From positions 434,001 through 498,000 of the forward strand of contig NZ_CP151275.1 in the NCBI RefSeq assembly GCF_038235435.1: DNA of 64,000 bases. Reading direction: 5' to 3'. Shown here piece by piece: positions 53,547 to 62,245 of this stretch. This DNA comes from Niveibacterium sp. SC-1 (lineage in GTDB: Bacteria; Pseudomonadota; Gammaproteobacteria; Burkholderiales; Rhodocyclaceae). A program made the translations under genes and the position numbers. The first letter of the stretch is position 1. Every line of letters begins with the position of its first letter. The notes beneath the pieces were generated by a model, which was not told the origin of the DNA, ran no database searches, and saw only the letters and a program-made list of their open reading frames with translations.

Positions 53547-53958
53547 GGCGGGGCTTTCTGGAATCCGGAGGGTCTTGGGGCGGATTACACCACTAGATCC
53601 GCGAATAGGGATGCTGCCGTCAGGGTCTTTGTTGTTTGCTCATGACTTCCATCAATCTAGTCCACGCTCGCGCGCCACGCCTGCACAAAGTTCATGCAAG
53701 ATCGAGGCCGATCCCGGCTCAGGGCCGCACGCCGGAGCATCGGGTATATCCACAGACAGGCATGGACAGATTTGGCGGCTGCTAGAATCGCCGCGCAATC
53801 GTCGAAGGCCGCATGGGTTTCCAAACGCTTCGCAGAGAGATCACGCCTTACATGAGACGCGACGAAGTGCTCCGGAGCGCTGGCATCCTGGCCGCCAGGG
53901 CCTTTTCTTGTTTGCCTCGCCCCGCGTGGCAGGTAAGAACGAGCTCCGCGGAGTTTCC
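53547..53958. other. Divergent region between heptaheme operon and ccm operon
   Basis: About 410 bases. It holds an FNR-like site (53642-53655), a possible -10 TAGAAT (53783-53788) and a small open frame (53813-53962) that overlaps the start of ccmA. No other gene is recognised. Confidence 0.5.
53642..53655. promoter_or_regulatory. FNR-like binding site upstream of the heptaheme operon
   Basis: On the minus strand TTGAT-GGAA-GTCAT matches the FNR/ANR consensus TTGAT-N4-ATCAA at 8 of 10 positions. It lies about 100 bases before the heptaheme ATG, mirroring the site upstream of mtrC. Confidence 0.5.
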
Positions 53959-53962
53959 GTGA
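53813..53962 (+). CDS. Possible 49-residue leader ORF overlapping ccmA
   Basis: An ATG at 53813 preceded by GAAGG opens a 50-codon frame whose stop overlaps the ccmA GTG (GTGA), the same four-base overlap seen between most genes of the ccm operon. The peptide (MGFQTLRREITPYMRRDEVL and so on) is basic and has no recognised domain. It might be a real first gene, a translational-coupling leader, or chance. Confidence 0.3.
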   Translation: MGFQTLRREITPYMRRDEVLRSAGILAARAFSCLPRPAWQVRTSSAEFP

Positions 53963-54585
53963 CCGAGGGCGCACGCGGCCACTTGCGTGGCGAAGGGCTC
54001 GCCTGCGTCCGTGGCGACCGCGAACTCTTCGCGAGCCTGGACTTCGAGCTCCACGCAGGAGAGTGCCTGCACGTGCGCGGCGCCAACGGCGCCGGCAAGA
54101 CCAGCCTGTTGCGCCAGCTCGCGGGCTTGTCGCGACCCGCATCCGGCAAGGTCCTGTGGAACGGGACGGACATTGCGCGCGACAGTGATGACTACCGCGC
54201 TGCGCTGCTCTACCTGGGGCATCCGAGCGGGGTGAAGGACGACCTGACCGTGATCGAGAACCTGCGCATCGCGGCAGCGATCGACGGTGGCGCCCTCGAC
54301 GAGGGCGATGCCCTTTCCGCGCTGGGCCGCATCGGCCTCAACGGCCGCGCCGACCTGCCGGTGCGCGTGCTCTCGCAGGGCCAGCGCCGACGCGCGTTGC
54401 TGGCGCGATTGATCGTCCGCCCGGCGCGCATCTGGATCCTCGATGAACCTTTTACCGCGCTCGATGTGCGCGCAGTCGGACTCGTGGGTGAGCTGCTGAG
54501 CGAACATCTGGCGCAAGGCGGCATGGCCGTGCTCACCAGCCACCAGGCGGTTCCCCTGGCCGGCGCGCGGGAGCTCGAACTTTGA
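53959..54585 (+). CDS. ccmA: Heme exporter ATP-binding protein CcmA
   Basis: A 208-residue ABC ATPase of the cytochrome c maturation system I. Walker A is GANGAGKTSLLRQL, the signature is LSQGQRRRALLARL and Walker B is IWILDEPFTAL. With CcmB and CcmC it releases heme-loaded CcmE rather than exporting heme directly. The start is GTG at 53959, giving the usual length. It is the first of nine contiguous ccm genes, directly next to the multiheme cytochrome genes that need the pathway. Confidence 0.96.
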   Translation: MTEGARGHLRGEGLACVRGDRELFASLDFELHAGECLHVRGANGAGKTSLLRQLAGLSRPASGKVLWNGTDIARDSDDYRAALLYLGHPSGVKDDLTVIENLRIAAAIDGGALDEGDALSALGRIGLNGRADLPVRVLSQGQRRRALLARLIVRPARIWILDEPFTALDVRAVGLVGELLSEHLAQGGMAVLTSHQAVPLAGARELEL

Positions 54586-54587
54586 CG

Positions 54588-55256
54588 ATGACGAGAAGCT
54601 TCCTGGCTGTGCTGCGGCGGGATCTGCTGCTCGCGATGCGCCGCAAGAACGAAGTGCTGACCGCGCTGTTCTTCTTCGTGATCGTGGCGAGCCTCTTTCC
54701 GCTGGCGATCGGTCCGGAGCCGCGCCTGCTGCGCAAGATCGGCCCCGGCGTGCTGTGGGTGGCGGCACTGCTCTCCACCCTGCTCGGCCTGCATCGGCTC
54801 TTCGCCGACGATCACGCCGACGGCACCCTCGAGCAAATGGCGCTCTCGCCCGCGGGCTTCACCGCGATCGTGAGCGCGAAGATGCTGGGACACTGGCTGC
54901 TCGCCGGGCTGCCGCTGGTGCTGCTCGCCCCCGTGCTGGGCGTACAGTACGACCTCGACGGCGGGGCGCTGGGGCTTCTCACCCTGAGCCTCTTGCTCGG
55001 CACGCCGCTGCTGTCGATGATCGGCGCGATCGGCGCGGCGCTGACCCTGGGGCTGCGCGGTGGCGGTTCGCTGCTGGCGTTGCTGGTATTGCCGCTCTAC
55101 ATCCCGGCGCTCGTCTTCGGTGCGGGCGCGGTCGAGGCGCAGGTTGCCGGACTCACGTATTCGGGGCATCTGGCCCTGCTCGGGGCGATGCTGGTCGTCG
55201 CCGCTTTCTTCACACCGCTGGCCGTCACGGCCGCGATCCGGATCGCACTGGAATGA
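54588..55256 (+). CDS. ccmB: Heme exporter permease CcmB
   Basis: A 222-residue inner-membrane protein with six predicted helices. FLAVLRRDLLLAMRRKNEVLTALFFFVIVASLFPL is the family N-terminus. The C-terminal region includes LALLGAMLVVAAFFTPLAVTAAIRIALE. It partners CcmA and CcmC. The ATG at 54588 is preferred to an in-frame TTG at 54582, though the TTG would give the four-base overlap common in this operon. It ends in ATGA, overlapping ccmC. Confidence 0.95.
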   Translation: MTRSFLAVLRRDLLLAMRRKNEVLTALFFFVIVASLFPLAIGPEPRLLRKIGPGVLWVAALLSTLLGLHRLFADDHADGTLEQMALSPAGFTAIVSAKMLGHWLLAGLPLVLLAPVLGVQYDLDGGALGLLTLSLLLGTPLLSMIGAIGAALTLGLRGGGSLLALLVLPLYIPALVFGAGAVEAQVAGLTYSGHLALLGAMLVVAAFFTPLAVTAAIRIALE

Positions 55257-55999
55257 CGCAACGATTCAACTTGTACAAGTATTCCAGCCCGGCGAGCTTC
55301 TATCCCCTGGCGGGCCGGGCGATCCCGGTCTTCGCGGCGCTCGCAGCAATTCTGTGCGCCGCCGGCCTGTGGGTAGGTTTCTTCGTCGCGCCCACCGACG
55401 CGCAGCAGGGCGAGGGCTACCGCATCATCTTCCTGCATGTCCCCACCTCGTGGATGTCGATGTTCATCTACCTGGTGATGGCCTTCTGGTCCGCCATCGG
55501 CCTGGCCTTTAACACCCGGCTCTCGGGCATGATGGCCGCCGCGCTGGCGCCCACCGGCGCCATGTTCGCCGCGCTTTCGCTGATCACCGGTTCCTTCTGG
55601 GGCAAGCCGATGTGGGGTACCTGGTGGGTCTGGGATGCGCGCCTGACTTCCGAGCTGATCCTGCTCTTCCTCTACCTGGGCTACCTCGGTCTGCACGCGG
55701 CGATCGACGACCCGCGCCGCGCCGACAAGGCCTGCGCCGTGCTCGCGCTGGTCGGCGCGGTGAACGTGCCCATCATCTATTTCTCGGTCCAGTGGTGGAA
55801 CACCCTGCACCAGGGCGCCTCGGTCTCGGTGACGCGCTCGCCGTCCATGGCGCACACGATGCTGATCGGCATGCTCCTGATGGCACTTGCTGCCTGGATG
55901 TATTCGATTGCGGTGGCGCTGAGCCGGGCGCGCGCGATCATCCTGGAACGTGAGCAGCGCACGGACTGGGTCGGAGAACTCAAGGAGGTCACGGCATGA
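55253..55999 (+). CDS. ccmC: Heme handling protein CcmC
   Basis: A 248-residue membrane protein that transfers heme to CcmE. The tryptophan-rich WWD motif is WGTWWVWDARLTSELILLFLYLGY. Flanking His for heme binding occur at FLHVPTSW and QWWNTLHQGAS. Six helices are predicted and the length is standard. Its ATG overlaps the ccmB stop by four bases and its stop overlaps ccmD. Confidence 0.97.
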   Translation: MTQRFNLYKYSSPASFYPLAGRAIPVFAALAAILCAAGLWVGFFVAPTDAQQGEGYRIIFLHVPTSWMSMFIYLVMAFWSAIGLAFNTRLSGMMAAALAPTGAMFAALSLITGSFWGKPMWGTWWVWDARLTSELILLFLYLGYLGLHAAIDDPRRADKACAVLALVGAVNVPIIYFSVQWWNTLHQGASVSVTRSPSMAHTMLIGMLLMALAAWMYSIAVALSRARAIILEREQRTDWVGELKEVTA

Positions 56000-56190
56000 A
56001 CTGGCAGTCGCCGTCGGAATTTTTCGCCATGGGCGGCTACGCCCTGTACGTGTGGGGCAGCGTGATCGCCTGTCTCGTCTGTGTCGTGGTCGAACCGCTG
56101 CTGGTGAGGCAGCGCCGGCGCACGATTCTCGGCCTGCTGCGACGCCAGCGCGTGGCCGAACGCCTGGAGCGTGAGGAGTCCGTTGCATGA
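55996..56190 (+). CDS. ccmD: Heme exporter small subunit CcmD
   Basis: A 64-residue single-helix membrane protein. [38 protein letters not shown] shows the typical GGYxxYVW segment and helix, followed by a basic tail. In E. coli it helps release holo-CcmE from CcmC. It overlaps both ccmC and ccmE by four bases. Confidence 0.94.
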   Translation: MNWQSPSEFFAMGGYALYVWGSVIACLVCVVVEPLLVRQRRRTILGLLRRQRVAERLEREESVA

Positions 56191-56627
56191 AACCCCGTCA
56201 TCGCCGCCTCGCCCTGATCCTGGGCGGCCTTTGTGTGTTGGGCATCGGCGCCGCGCTTGTCCTGCAAGCGCTCAACAGCAGCATCGCCTTCTTCGTCACG
56301 CCTACCGAGATCGCTTCGGGCAAGGCGCCCAAGGATACGAACTTCCGTCTCGGTGGCCTGGTCAAGACAGGCAGCCTGCATCGTGAGGGGCTCACCGCGC
56401 ACTTCGTGGTGACCGACACCGCGCGCGAGATCACCGTGCGCTACACGGGCATCCTGCCGGATCTCTTCAAGGAAGGTCGCGGCGTGGTCGCACAAGGCCG
56501 CATCGGCGCGGACGGCGGCTTCGAAGCCGCCGAGGTGCTCGCCAAGCACGACGAGAACTACATGCCACCGGAAGCCAAGCACGCGGTGGATCAGGCCCAC
56601 AAAGAGTTGGGGATGGTGCAGAAATGA
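56187..56627 (+). CDS. ccmE: Heme chaperone CcmE
   Basis: A 146-residue periplasmic heme chaperone with an N-terminal anchor ([20 protein letters not shown]). His121 in [12 protein letters not shown] is the covalent heme attachment residue, within the HxxxY form. The OB-fold part includes [11 protein letters not shown] and [21 protein letters not shown]. It accepts heme from CcmC and passes it to CcmF/H. Confidence 0.97.
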   Translation: MKPRHRRLALILGGLCVLGIGAALVLQALNSSIAFFVTPTEIASGKAPKDTNFRLGGLVKTGSLHREGLTAHFVVTDTAREITVRYTGILPDLFKEGRGVVAQGRIGADGGFEAAEVLAKHDENYMPPEAKHAVDQAHKELGMVQK

Positions 56628-58564
56628 TTCCCGAATTTGGTCACTTCGCGCTCTTGCTGGCGCTGCCCGTCGCGTTGCTGCAGGGCATCCTTCCCCTCTT
56701 TGGCGCCTGGCGCCGCAAGCGGGCGTGGACCGCGTTGGCGCGGCCTTCCGCGCATGCGCTCTTCCTGTTGATTGCGGTGAGTTTCGGGTGCCTCGCCTGG
56801 GCCTTCGTCAATGACGACTACTCGGTCCGCTATGTGGTCGAGCATTCGAACAGCAAGCTGCCGTCGGCCTACAAGTTCGCTGCGGTGTGGGGCGGGCATG
56901 AAGGCTCGTTCATGCTCTGGCTGCTGATGCTCTCCGGCTGGACGCTGGCGGTCTCGATCTTCTCGCGCAGCCTGCCCGAGGAGATGGTGGCGCGCGTGAT
57001 CGGGGTGCTGGGGCTGATCGCCGCGGGCTTCCTCTTCTTCGTGATCGTTACCTCCAACCCCTTCGAGCGCCTGCTGCCGGGCGCGCCCGACGGCAACGAC
57101 CTCAACCCGCTGCTGCAGGACCCGGGACTCGTGATCCATCCGCCGATGCTCTACATGGGCTACGTCGGCTTCTCGGTGGCCTTCGCCTTCGCGATCTCGG
57201 CGCTGCTCGCCGGCCGGCTCGACGCGGCCTGGGCGCGCTGGTCGCGACCGTGGACCCTGGCGGCCTGGATCTCGCTCACCGTGGGGATCGCGCTCGGTTC
57301 CTACTGGGCTTACTACGAGCTGGGCTGGGGCGGCTGGTGGTTCTGGGACCCGGTCGAGAACGCCTCGTTCATGCCCTGGTTGGTGGGCACCGCGCTGATC
57401 CATTCGCTCGCCGTCACGGAGAAGCGTGGCGCCTTCCGTAACTGGACCGTGCTGCTCGCCATCGCCGCCTTCTCGCTCTCGCTGCTGGGCACCTTCCTCG
57501 TACGTTCCGGTGTGCTGACCTCGGTGCACGCCTTCGCGGTCGACCCGCGCCGTGGTGTGCTGATCCTGATCCTGCTCGCGCTGGTGATCGGCGGTTCGCT
57601 GTTGGTCTTCGCGCTGCGTGCGCCCTCCAGCGGCGCGGGCGGACGCTTCGCGCTGGTCTCGCGCGAGACCCTCCTGCTCGGCAACAACGTGCTGCTGGTG
57701 GTGGCCGCGGCCAGCGTGCTGCTCGGTACGCTCTATCCGCTCGCGCTCGACGCGCTCAACCTGGGCAAGCTTTCGGTCGGACCGCCGTACTTCAACAGCG
57801 TGTTCGTGCCTATCGTGATCCCCATCTTCCTGCTCGCGATCTTCGGCCCCGCGGCGCGCTGGAAGAGCACCAAGCTGGGTGAGTTGTTCGCACGCATCCG
57901 CATTCCGGCGATGCTCGCCTGCGTGGGCGCGGTCGCGATCCCGTTGCTGGTCGGCAAGTGGACCCTGGGCAGCGCCATCGGCGCCTTCTGCTCGGTGTGG
58001 CTGGCGAGCGGGATGCTCCTGCATCTGCGCGAACGCCTGCGCAGTGGCATGCCGCCGGCGGGTTACTGGGGCATGCAGATCGCCCACATCGGCCTGGCCA
58101 TCTGCATCCTGGGTGTGGCCGTGGTCAAGCACCACGAGACCGAACGGGATCTGCGCATGGCCCCCGGCGAAACCACCCAGGTGGGCGGCTACACCTTCCG
58201 CTTCGTCGGGGTGAACGAAGTCGTGGGCCCGAACTACCGCGCGGCCCAGGGTGAAGTCGCGCTGGAGAAGGACGGCAAGCTCGTCCGTACGCTGCGGCCG
58301 GAGAAGCGGGCCTACTTCAGTTCCACCATGCCGATGACCGAGACCGCGATCGACAGCGGCCTCTTCCGTGACCTGTACGTTTCGCTCGGCGAACCGCTGG
58401 ACGGCAACGCCTGGGCGGTGCGGGTGTACTACAAGCCTTTCGTCGTATGGATCTGGCTGGGCGCACTCACCATGGGCATAGGCGGTTTTGTGGCGGCCTG
58501 TGACCGGCGCTATCGCATCGCCCGCAAGGCAGCCGTCCCGGTCCTGCAGGGAGCCCGGGCATGA
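56624..58564 (+). CDS. ccmF: Cytochrome c heme lyase subunit CcmF
   Basis: A 646-residue membrane protein with about fifteen helices, part of the heme lyase that attaches heme to CxxCH. The WWD motif is [28 protein letters not shown], preceded by [12 protein letters not shown]. Conserved His include those in [14 protein letters not shown]. The periplasmic C-terminal part includes [16 protein letters not shown]. Length is typical for CcmF. It overlaps ccmE and ccmG. Confidence 0.97.
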   Translation: MIPEFGHFALLLALPVALLQGILPLFGAWRRKRAWTALARPSAHALFLLIAVSFGCLAWAFVNDDYSVRYVVEHSNSKLPSAYKFAAVWGGHEGSFMLWLLMLSGWTLAVSIFSRSLPEEMVARVIGVLGLIAAGFLFFVIVTSNPFERLLPGAPDGNDLNPLLQDPGLVIHPPMLYMGYVGFSVAFAFAISALLAGRLDAAWARWSRPWTLAAWISLTVGIALGSYWAYYELGWGGWWFWDPVENASFMPWLVGTALIHSLAVTEKRGAFRNWTVLLAIAAFSLSLLGTFLVRSGVLTSVHAFAVDPRRGVLILILLALVIGGSLLVFALRAPSSGAGGRFALVSRETLLLGNNVLLVVAAASVLLGTLYPLALDALNLGKLSVGPPYFNSVFVPIVIPIFLLAIFGPAARWKSTKLGELFARIRIPAMLACVGAVAIPLLVGKWTLGSAIGAFCSVWLASGMLLHLRERLRSGMPPAGYWGMQIAHIGLAICILGVAVVKHHETERDLRMAPGETTQVGGYTFRFVGVNEVVGPNYRAAQGEVALEKDGKLVRTLRPEKRAYFSSTMPMTETAIDSGLFRDLYVSLGEPLDGNAWAVRVYYKPFVVWIWLGALTMGIGGFVAACDRRYRIARKAAVPVLQGARA

Positions 58565-59094
58565 AGTCGAAGAAGCTCCTGCTCATTCCGCTGGCCCTCT
58601 TCGTGGTCCTGCTCGGCTTCCTCGCCGTCGGGCTGCGCCGTGATCCACATGAGATTCCCTCGCCCCTGGTCGGCAAACCCGCGCCCGGCTTCAGCCTGCC
58701 GCGGCTGGAGGCGCCGGAGCAACACTTCGCACCGGCCGACCTCAAGGGCAAGGTGTGGCTGCTCAACGTGTGGGCCTCGTGGTGCGTGTCCTGCCGCGAC
58801 GAGCATCCGGTGCTCGTTGAATTCGCAGGCCGCAACCTGGTCCCGGTCGTCGGCCTCGACTACAAGGACAACCCCACCGATGCCCAGGCCTGGCTCGCCC
58901 GTTTCGGCAATCCCTATGGCATGGTCGCGGTCGACGCCGAGGGGCGCATCGGCATCGACTACGGCGTCTATGGCGTGCCCGAGACCTATGTGATCGACAA
59001 GCAGGGCGTCATTGCCCACAAGCACATCGGCCCCCTCACGGCCGAGGTGATCGAACAAGAGATCCTGCCCCTGATCCGGAAGCTCTCGATATGA
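58561..59094 (+). CDS. ccmG: Thiol:disulfide interchange protein DsbE/CcmG
   Basis: A 177-residue membrane-anchored thioredoxin. An N-terminal helix (LLLIPLALFVVLLGFLAVGL) precedes the thioredoxin fold with active site WCVSC (Cys75, Cys78) and the cis-Pro segment VPETYVIDKQG. It keeps apocytochrome Cys reduced for heme ligation. It overlaps ccmF and ccmH by four bases. Confidence 0.97.
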   Translation: MKSKKLLLIPLALFVVLLGFLAVGLRRDPHEIPSPLVGKPAPGFSLPRLEAPEQHFAPADLKGKVWLLNVWASWCVSCRDEHPVLVEFAGRNLVPVVGLDYKDNPTDAQAWLARFGNPYGMVAVDAEGRIGIDYGVYGVPETYVIDKQGVIAHKHIGPLTAEVIEQEILPLIRKLSI

Positions 59095-59561
59095 GATACC
59101 TGCTTACCTTCCTGCTGGTATTGCTCAGCGCGACACCGGTCCTGGCCGGAGAGGCGCGGCCGCTGGCGCAGGACGAGGCGGTCGAGCAGCGCCTGATCAA
59201 CATCGCGCAGGAGTTGCGCTGCCTGGTCTGCCAGAACGAATCGCTGGCCGGTTCGCGCGCGGAGCTGGCCGAGGACCTGCGGCGCGAGGTGCGCGAGCAG
59301 ATCCGCGCCGGCAAGAGCGACCAGGAGATCAAGGACTATCTCGTCGCCCGCTACGGCAACTTCGTGCTCTATCGGCCGCCGCTGGAAGGCAGCACCGTGC
59401 TGCTCTGGGTGGGCCCCTTCGTGCTGCTCGTCGGCGCGGCCGCGGGCCTGCTGCTCTTCGTGCGGCGGCGGGCGCGCCAGAGCGACGTGCCGCTGGACGC
59501 CATGCAGCGTGAGCAAGCCGAGAAGCTGCTCGCCGACATCTCTGCCAAAGGACCGCAATGA
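59091..59561 (+). CDS. ccmH: Cytochrome c maturation protein CcmH
   Basis: A 156-residue membrane-anchored protein. The signal MRYLLTFLLVLLSATPVLAG is followed by the redox motif LRCLVCQNESLAGS (Cys44, Cys47). A C-terminal helix (VLLWVGPFVLLVGAAAGLLLFV) anchors it. It reduces or holds the apocytochrome with CcmG. Here CcmH and CcmI are separate genes, unlike the fused E. coli form. Confidence 0.97.
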   Translation: MRYLLTFLLVLLSATPVLAGEARPLAQDEAVEQRLINIAQELRCLVCQNESLAGSRAELAEDLRREVREQIRAGKSDQEIKDYLVARYGNFVLYRPPLEGSTVLLWVGPFVLLVGAAAGLLLFVRRRARQSDVPLDAMQREQAEKLLADISAKGPQ

Positions 59562-60793
59562 CGCCTTTCATCGCCGTTGCCGCAGCCCTGGTGCTGCTGG
59601 TGCTCCTGATCCTTGCGCGGCCTTTGCTGACGCGTCGCGATGCGCGCGCCGAGGTCGATCAGGCACGCCTGAACGCCAAGCTGATCCGTGACGAACTCGC
59701 CGCCCTGGAGCGCGAGCGCGCCGACAAGACCGTGAGCGAGGCCGAGTACACGCAGGCGCGCGACGAGCTCACGCGTCGCCTGCTTGATGAGGCGAGCGCG
59801 CCGCCGGCACCCGCGGTCGCGCCGGCCACCGGCCGCGCGATCCGTACCCTGATCGCCGTCGCGGTGCTCCTGCCCCTGAGTGCGGCCGGGCTCTATGCCT
59901 GGCTCGGCAACCCGGCGGCGCTGACCACGAGCACGCAGGCCCCGGCGGCTAGCGCCAACCACGACCTGGAAGGCATGGTCGGCGGGCTCGCCGCCAAGCT
60001 CGCGGCCAATCCCGACAACCCCGGCGGCTGGGCCATGCTGGGCCGCTCCTACACGGTGCTCGGGCGCTATCCCGAGGCCGCCGCGGCTTACGAGAAGATC
60101 GGCCCCACGCTGGAGCAGAACGCCGAATGGCTGGCCGAATATGCCGATGCACTCGCCATGAATCTCGGCAGCCCGGCCGGCCGGCCCGAGCAGCTGGCAC
60201 AGAAGGCGCTCAAGCTCGACCCGGACAACCTGCTGGCGCTCATGCTGTCGGCCTATGCGGCGGGCGCACGCTCCGACTTCGCCACTGCCGTGCCGCTCGC
60301 GCAGAGAGCCCTGAAGCTGGTGCCGCCCAACTCCGAGGACGCGCGCTTCCTCCAGGGTCTGCTGGAAAAGGGTGGCGTCGCGCCGGTGGCGAGCACGCAA
60401 GCGCCGGCCAGCGAAACCGCCCCGGCCGCAGAGGCGCCCGCCGCCACGGCATCTGCAATGGCGATCCAGGTCGATCTCTCGATCAAGCCTGAATTCAAGG
60501 CCGAGGCGGGCGATCGCCTGCTCTTTGTGATCGCGCGCGTGCCCGGCGAGCGCATGCCGATCGCCGTGCTCCGTCGCAGCGCGGCAGAGTTGCCCGGTCG
60601 CTTCACCCTGGACGACAGCGCCTCGCTCAACGCGGCCCGCCCGCTCTCCAGCATCGCCCAGGTCGAGATCGAGGCCCGTGTCTCGGCGAGCGGCGGCCCG
60701 CAACAGGCGAGCGGCGACCTCTTCGCCACGACCCAACTCGCCTACGGCAAACCGGCGAGCACCAGGCTGCAGATCGACCAGCGACGGCCCTGA
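59558..60793 (+). CDS. ccmI: Apocytochrome c chaperone CcmI
   Basis: A 411-residue protein. Two N-terminal membrane helices (PFIAVAAALVLLVLLILARPLL, then TLIAVAVLLPLSAAGLYAWL) flank a charged loop. TPR repeats follow in the periplasm, with LEGMVGGLAAKLAANPDNPGGWAMLGRSYTVLGRYPEAAAAYEKI. A C-terminal beta-domain resembles that of other CcmI proteins. It delivers apocytochrome to CcmF/H. It is the last gene of the ccm operon. Confidence 0.95.
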   Translation: MTPFIAVAAALVLLVLLILARPLLTRRDARAEVDQARLNAKLIRDELAALERERADKTVSEAEYTQARDELTRRLLDEASAPPAPAVAPATGRAIRTLIAVAVLLPLSAAGLYAWLGNPAALTTSTQAPAASANHDLEGMVGGLAAKLAANPDNPGGWAMLGRSYTVLGRYPEAAAAYEKIGPTLEQNAEWLAEYADALAMNLGSPAGRPEQLAQKALKLDPDNLLALMLSAYAAGARSDFATAVPLAQRALKLVPPNSEDARFLQGLLEKGGVAPVASTQAPASETAPAAEAPAATASAMAIQVDLSIKPEFKAEAGDRLLFVIARVPGERMPIAVLRRSAAELPGRFTLDDSASLNAARPLSSIAQVEIEARVSASGGPQQASGDLFATTQLAYGKPASTRLQIDQRRP

Positions 60794-60916
60794 GGCAGAG
60801 GGCGGCCGCATGCCGCCCCGCCGCCCGCTCGCCCTCCCCGGAAGCGCTGCCGTGCGGCCAGCGCGGAAAACTGGCATCGTGCGCAACCACGATTCGCCGG
60901 CGTCTTCCTCGCGCAC

Positions 60917-61822
60917 ATGCAGGACATCCTCCACACCACGGGCAGGCTTTACCACGCAGGCTGGCAGTTCCCGATCGGCATGGCGCGTGGCGTCCTGCCG
61001 CCGCCCTCGTCGGTAGAAGGCTTCCGCTTTGCGCTGGTCTTCATCGAGAAGGGCGCGGGCCTGATCGGACTCGATGGTCACCAGTTCCTGGTCACGGCGC
61101 CCAGCGCACTCCTGCTGGATGAATGCCTGAGGCCGGTCCTCGCGGCGTCCGGGCCGCTGCAATTCACCGCGCTCTCCTTCGAGCCTGCCGCACTCAATGA
61201 CGCCTTTGCGCTCGAGCGCCTGCGCGCCGGCGCCGCGGGCTTCTCGGACAGCGAGCGGCGCGACTTCTACCTGCTCCACGACTTCCTCGCCACGGCGCCC
61301 GGACGACGGGTCCAACCGCTTGCGCCGGGCACCTGGCAGCGGGTGACGGAGTGCCTCGCACGGATCGAGGAGGAGGGCGCCAGCCAGAGTGACCACAACT
61401 GGCCTTGCCGCATCCGCTCCTTCGTCATCGAGCTGCTCTTCTGCCTGCGGCTGTCCGCCACCGACGGCCTCGTGCCGGTTGCCCCGACCGGCCTGGATCG
61501 CGCACTCGCGCTGGTGCACCAGCGTTTTGCCGAGGACTTCTCGGTCGAGACCCTGGCGCGCTGGTGCCACACCAATCGCACCACGCTCAACGCGCACTTT
61601 CTCGCCCGCACCGGCATGCCGGTGAAGGCCTACGTCGCCTCGCTGCGGATGAACTTCGCGGCGAGCCTGCTGCGCGACACCCTCCTGCCGGTGTCCGAGA
61701 TCCTCGGCCGGGTGGGCTACCAGAACGCCAGCCACTTCGCGCGCGCCTTCCGCGCCTCCACCGGGCTGAGCCCGCGCGCCTACCGCGAGCGCGAGAACTG
61801 GATCCTCCCGCACCTGCGTTGA
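60917..61822 (+). CDS. AraC family transcriptional regulator, full length
   Basis: A 301-residue regulator with an N-terminal cupin-type sensing domain (about 180 residues, HQFLVTAPSALLLDECLRPVL) and a C-terminal AraC DNA-binding domain. The HTH part includes FSVETLARWCHTNRTTLNAHFLARTGMPVKAYVASLRMNFAASLLRD and VSEILGRVGYQNASHFARAFRASTGLSPRAYRE. It lies directly upstream of the second bufferin-like cluster, same strand, with a 108-base gap, so it is a candidate regulator of it. The effector is unknown. Confidence 0.93.
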   Translation: MQDILHTTGRLYHAGWQFPIGMARGVLPPPSSVEGFRFALVFIEKGAGLIGLDGHQFLVTAPSALLLDECLRPVLAASGPLQFTALSFEPAALNDAFALERLRAGAAGFSDSERRDFYLLHDFLATAPGRRVQPLAPGTWQRVTECLARIEEEGASQSDHNWPCRIRSFVIELLFCLRLSATDGLVPVAPTGLDRALALVHQRFAEDFSVETLARWCHTNRTTLNAHFLARTGMPVKAYVASLRMNFAASLLRDTLLPVSEILGRVGYQNASHFARAFRASTGLSPRAYRERENWILPHLR

Positions 61823-61930
61823 GCCTGCGCCGATCCTGCGTCCGCGCACATTCATCCTGCCGGGACGACCTGTGGTGCCTGGCGTCGGCTTCCTAAGCTG
61901 CCGCCATCATCCACACCAGGGAGTCTCCCG

Positions 61931-62245
61931 ATGAAGAAGCTGTCCGCCTCGCTTCCCAGCGCCGCGCTGGGTCGTCGCCTTGCCCGTCAGGGCCTGGTCA
62001 CCACCGCACTGGCGAGCACGCTGGCCTTGCTCAGCCACCCGGCGACGGCCACCACGACGGCCGACGACGACTATGTCGACTGCAAGGGCGTGAACGCCTG
62101 CAAGGGCCTGTCCGACTGCAACCGCAGCAATTGCCGCGGTCGCAATGCCTGCAAGGGGCAGGGCTTCAAGATCCTCAGCGTGAGCGAGTGCCAGAAGGCG
62201 CAGGCCGCGCTCAAGCCGAGATCGCACAAGGCAGAGAAGAAGTGA
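61931..62245 (+). CDS. Bufferin-like Cys-rich precursor, BufA2 type
   Basis: A 104-residue exported Cys-rich protein. After a signal peptide (LARQGLVTTALASTLALLSH, cleavage near ATA) the mature region has six Cys (51, 57, 63, 68, 74, 87). Two similar units, CKGVNACKG and CRGRNACKG, give a repeat not found in the DUF2282 precursor at 19.6 kb. A downstream DUF692 gene begins in its stop codon (GTGA). The pattern resembles bufferin precursors of the BufA2 kind, which bind metal through modified Cys. The ATG at 61931 follows AGGGAG. Confidence 0.85.
   Translation: MKKLSASLPSAALGRRLARQGLVTTALASTLALLSHPATATTTADDDYVDCKGVNACKGLSDCNRSNCRGRNACKGQGFKILSVSECQKAQAALKPRSHKAEKK

Noticed and set aside
59369..61855. 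Minus-strand frame of 828 codons opposite ccmH, ccmI and the AraC gene
   Set aside because: It crosses three supported genes on the other strand with no own start signal or domain.
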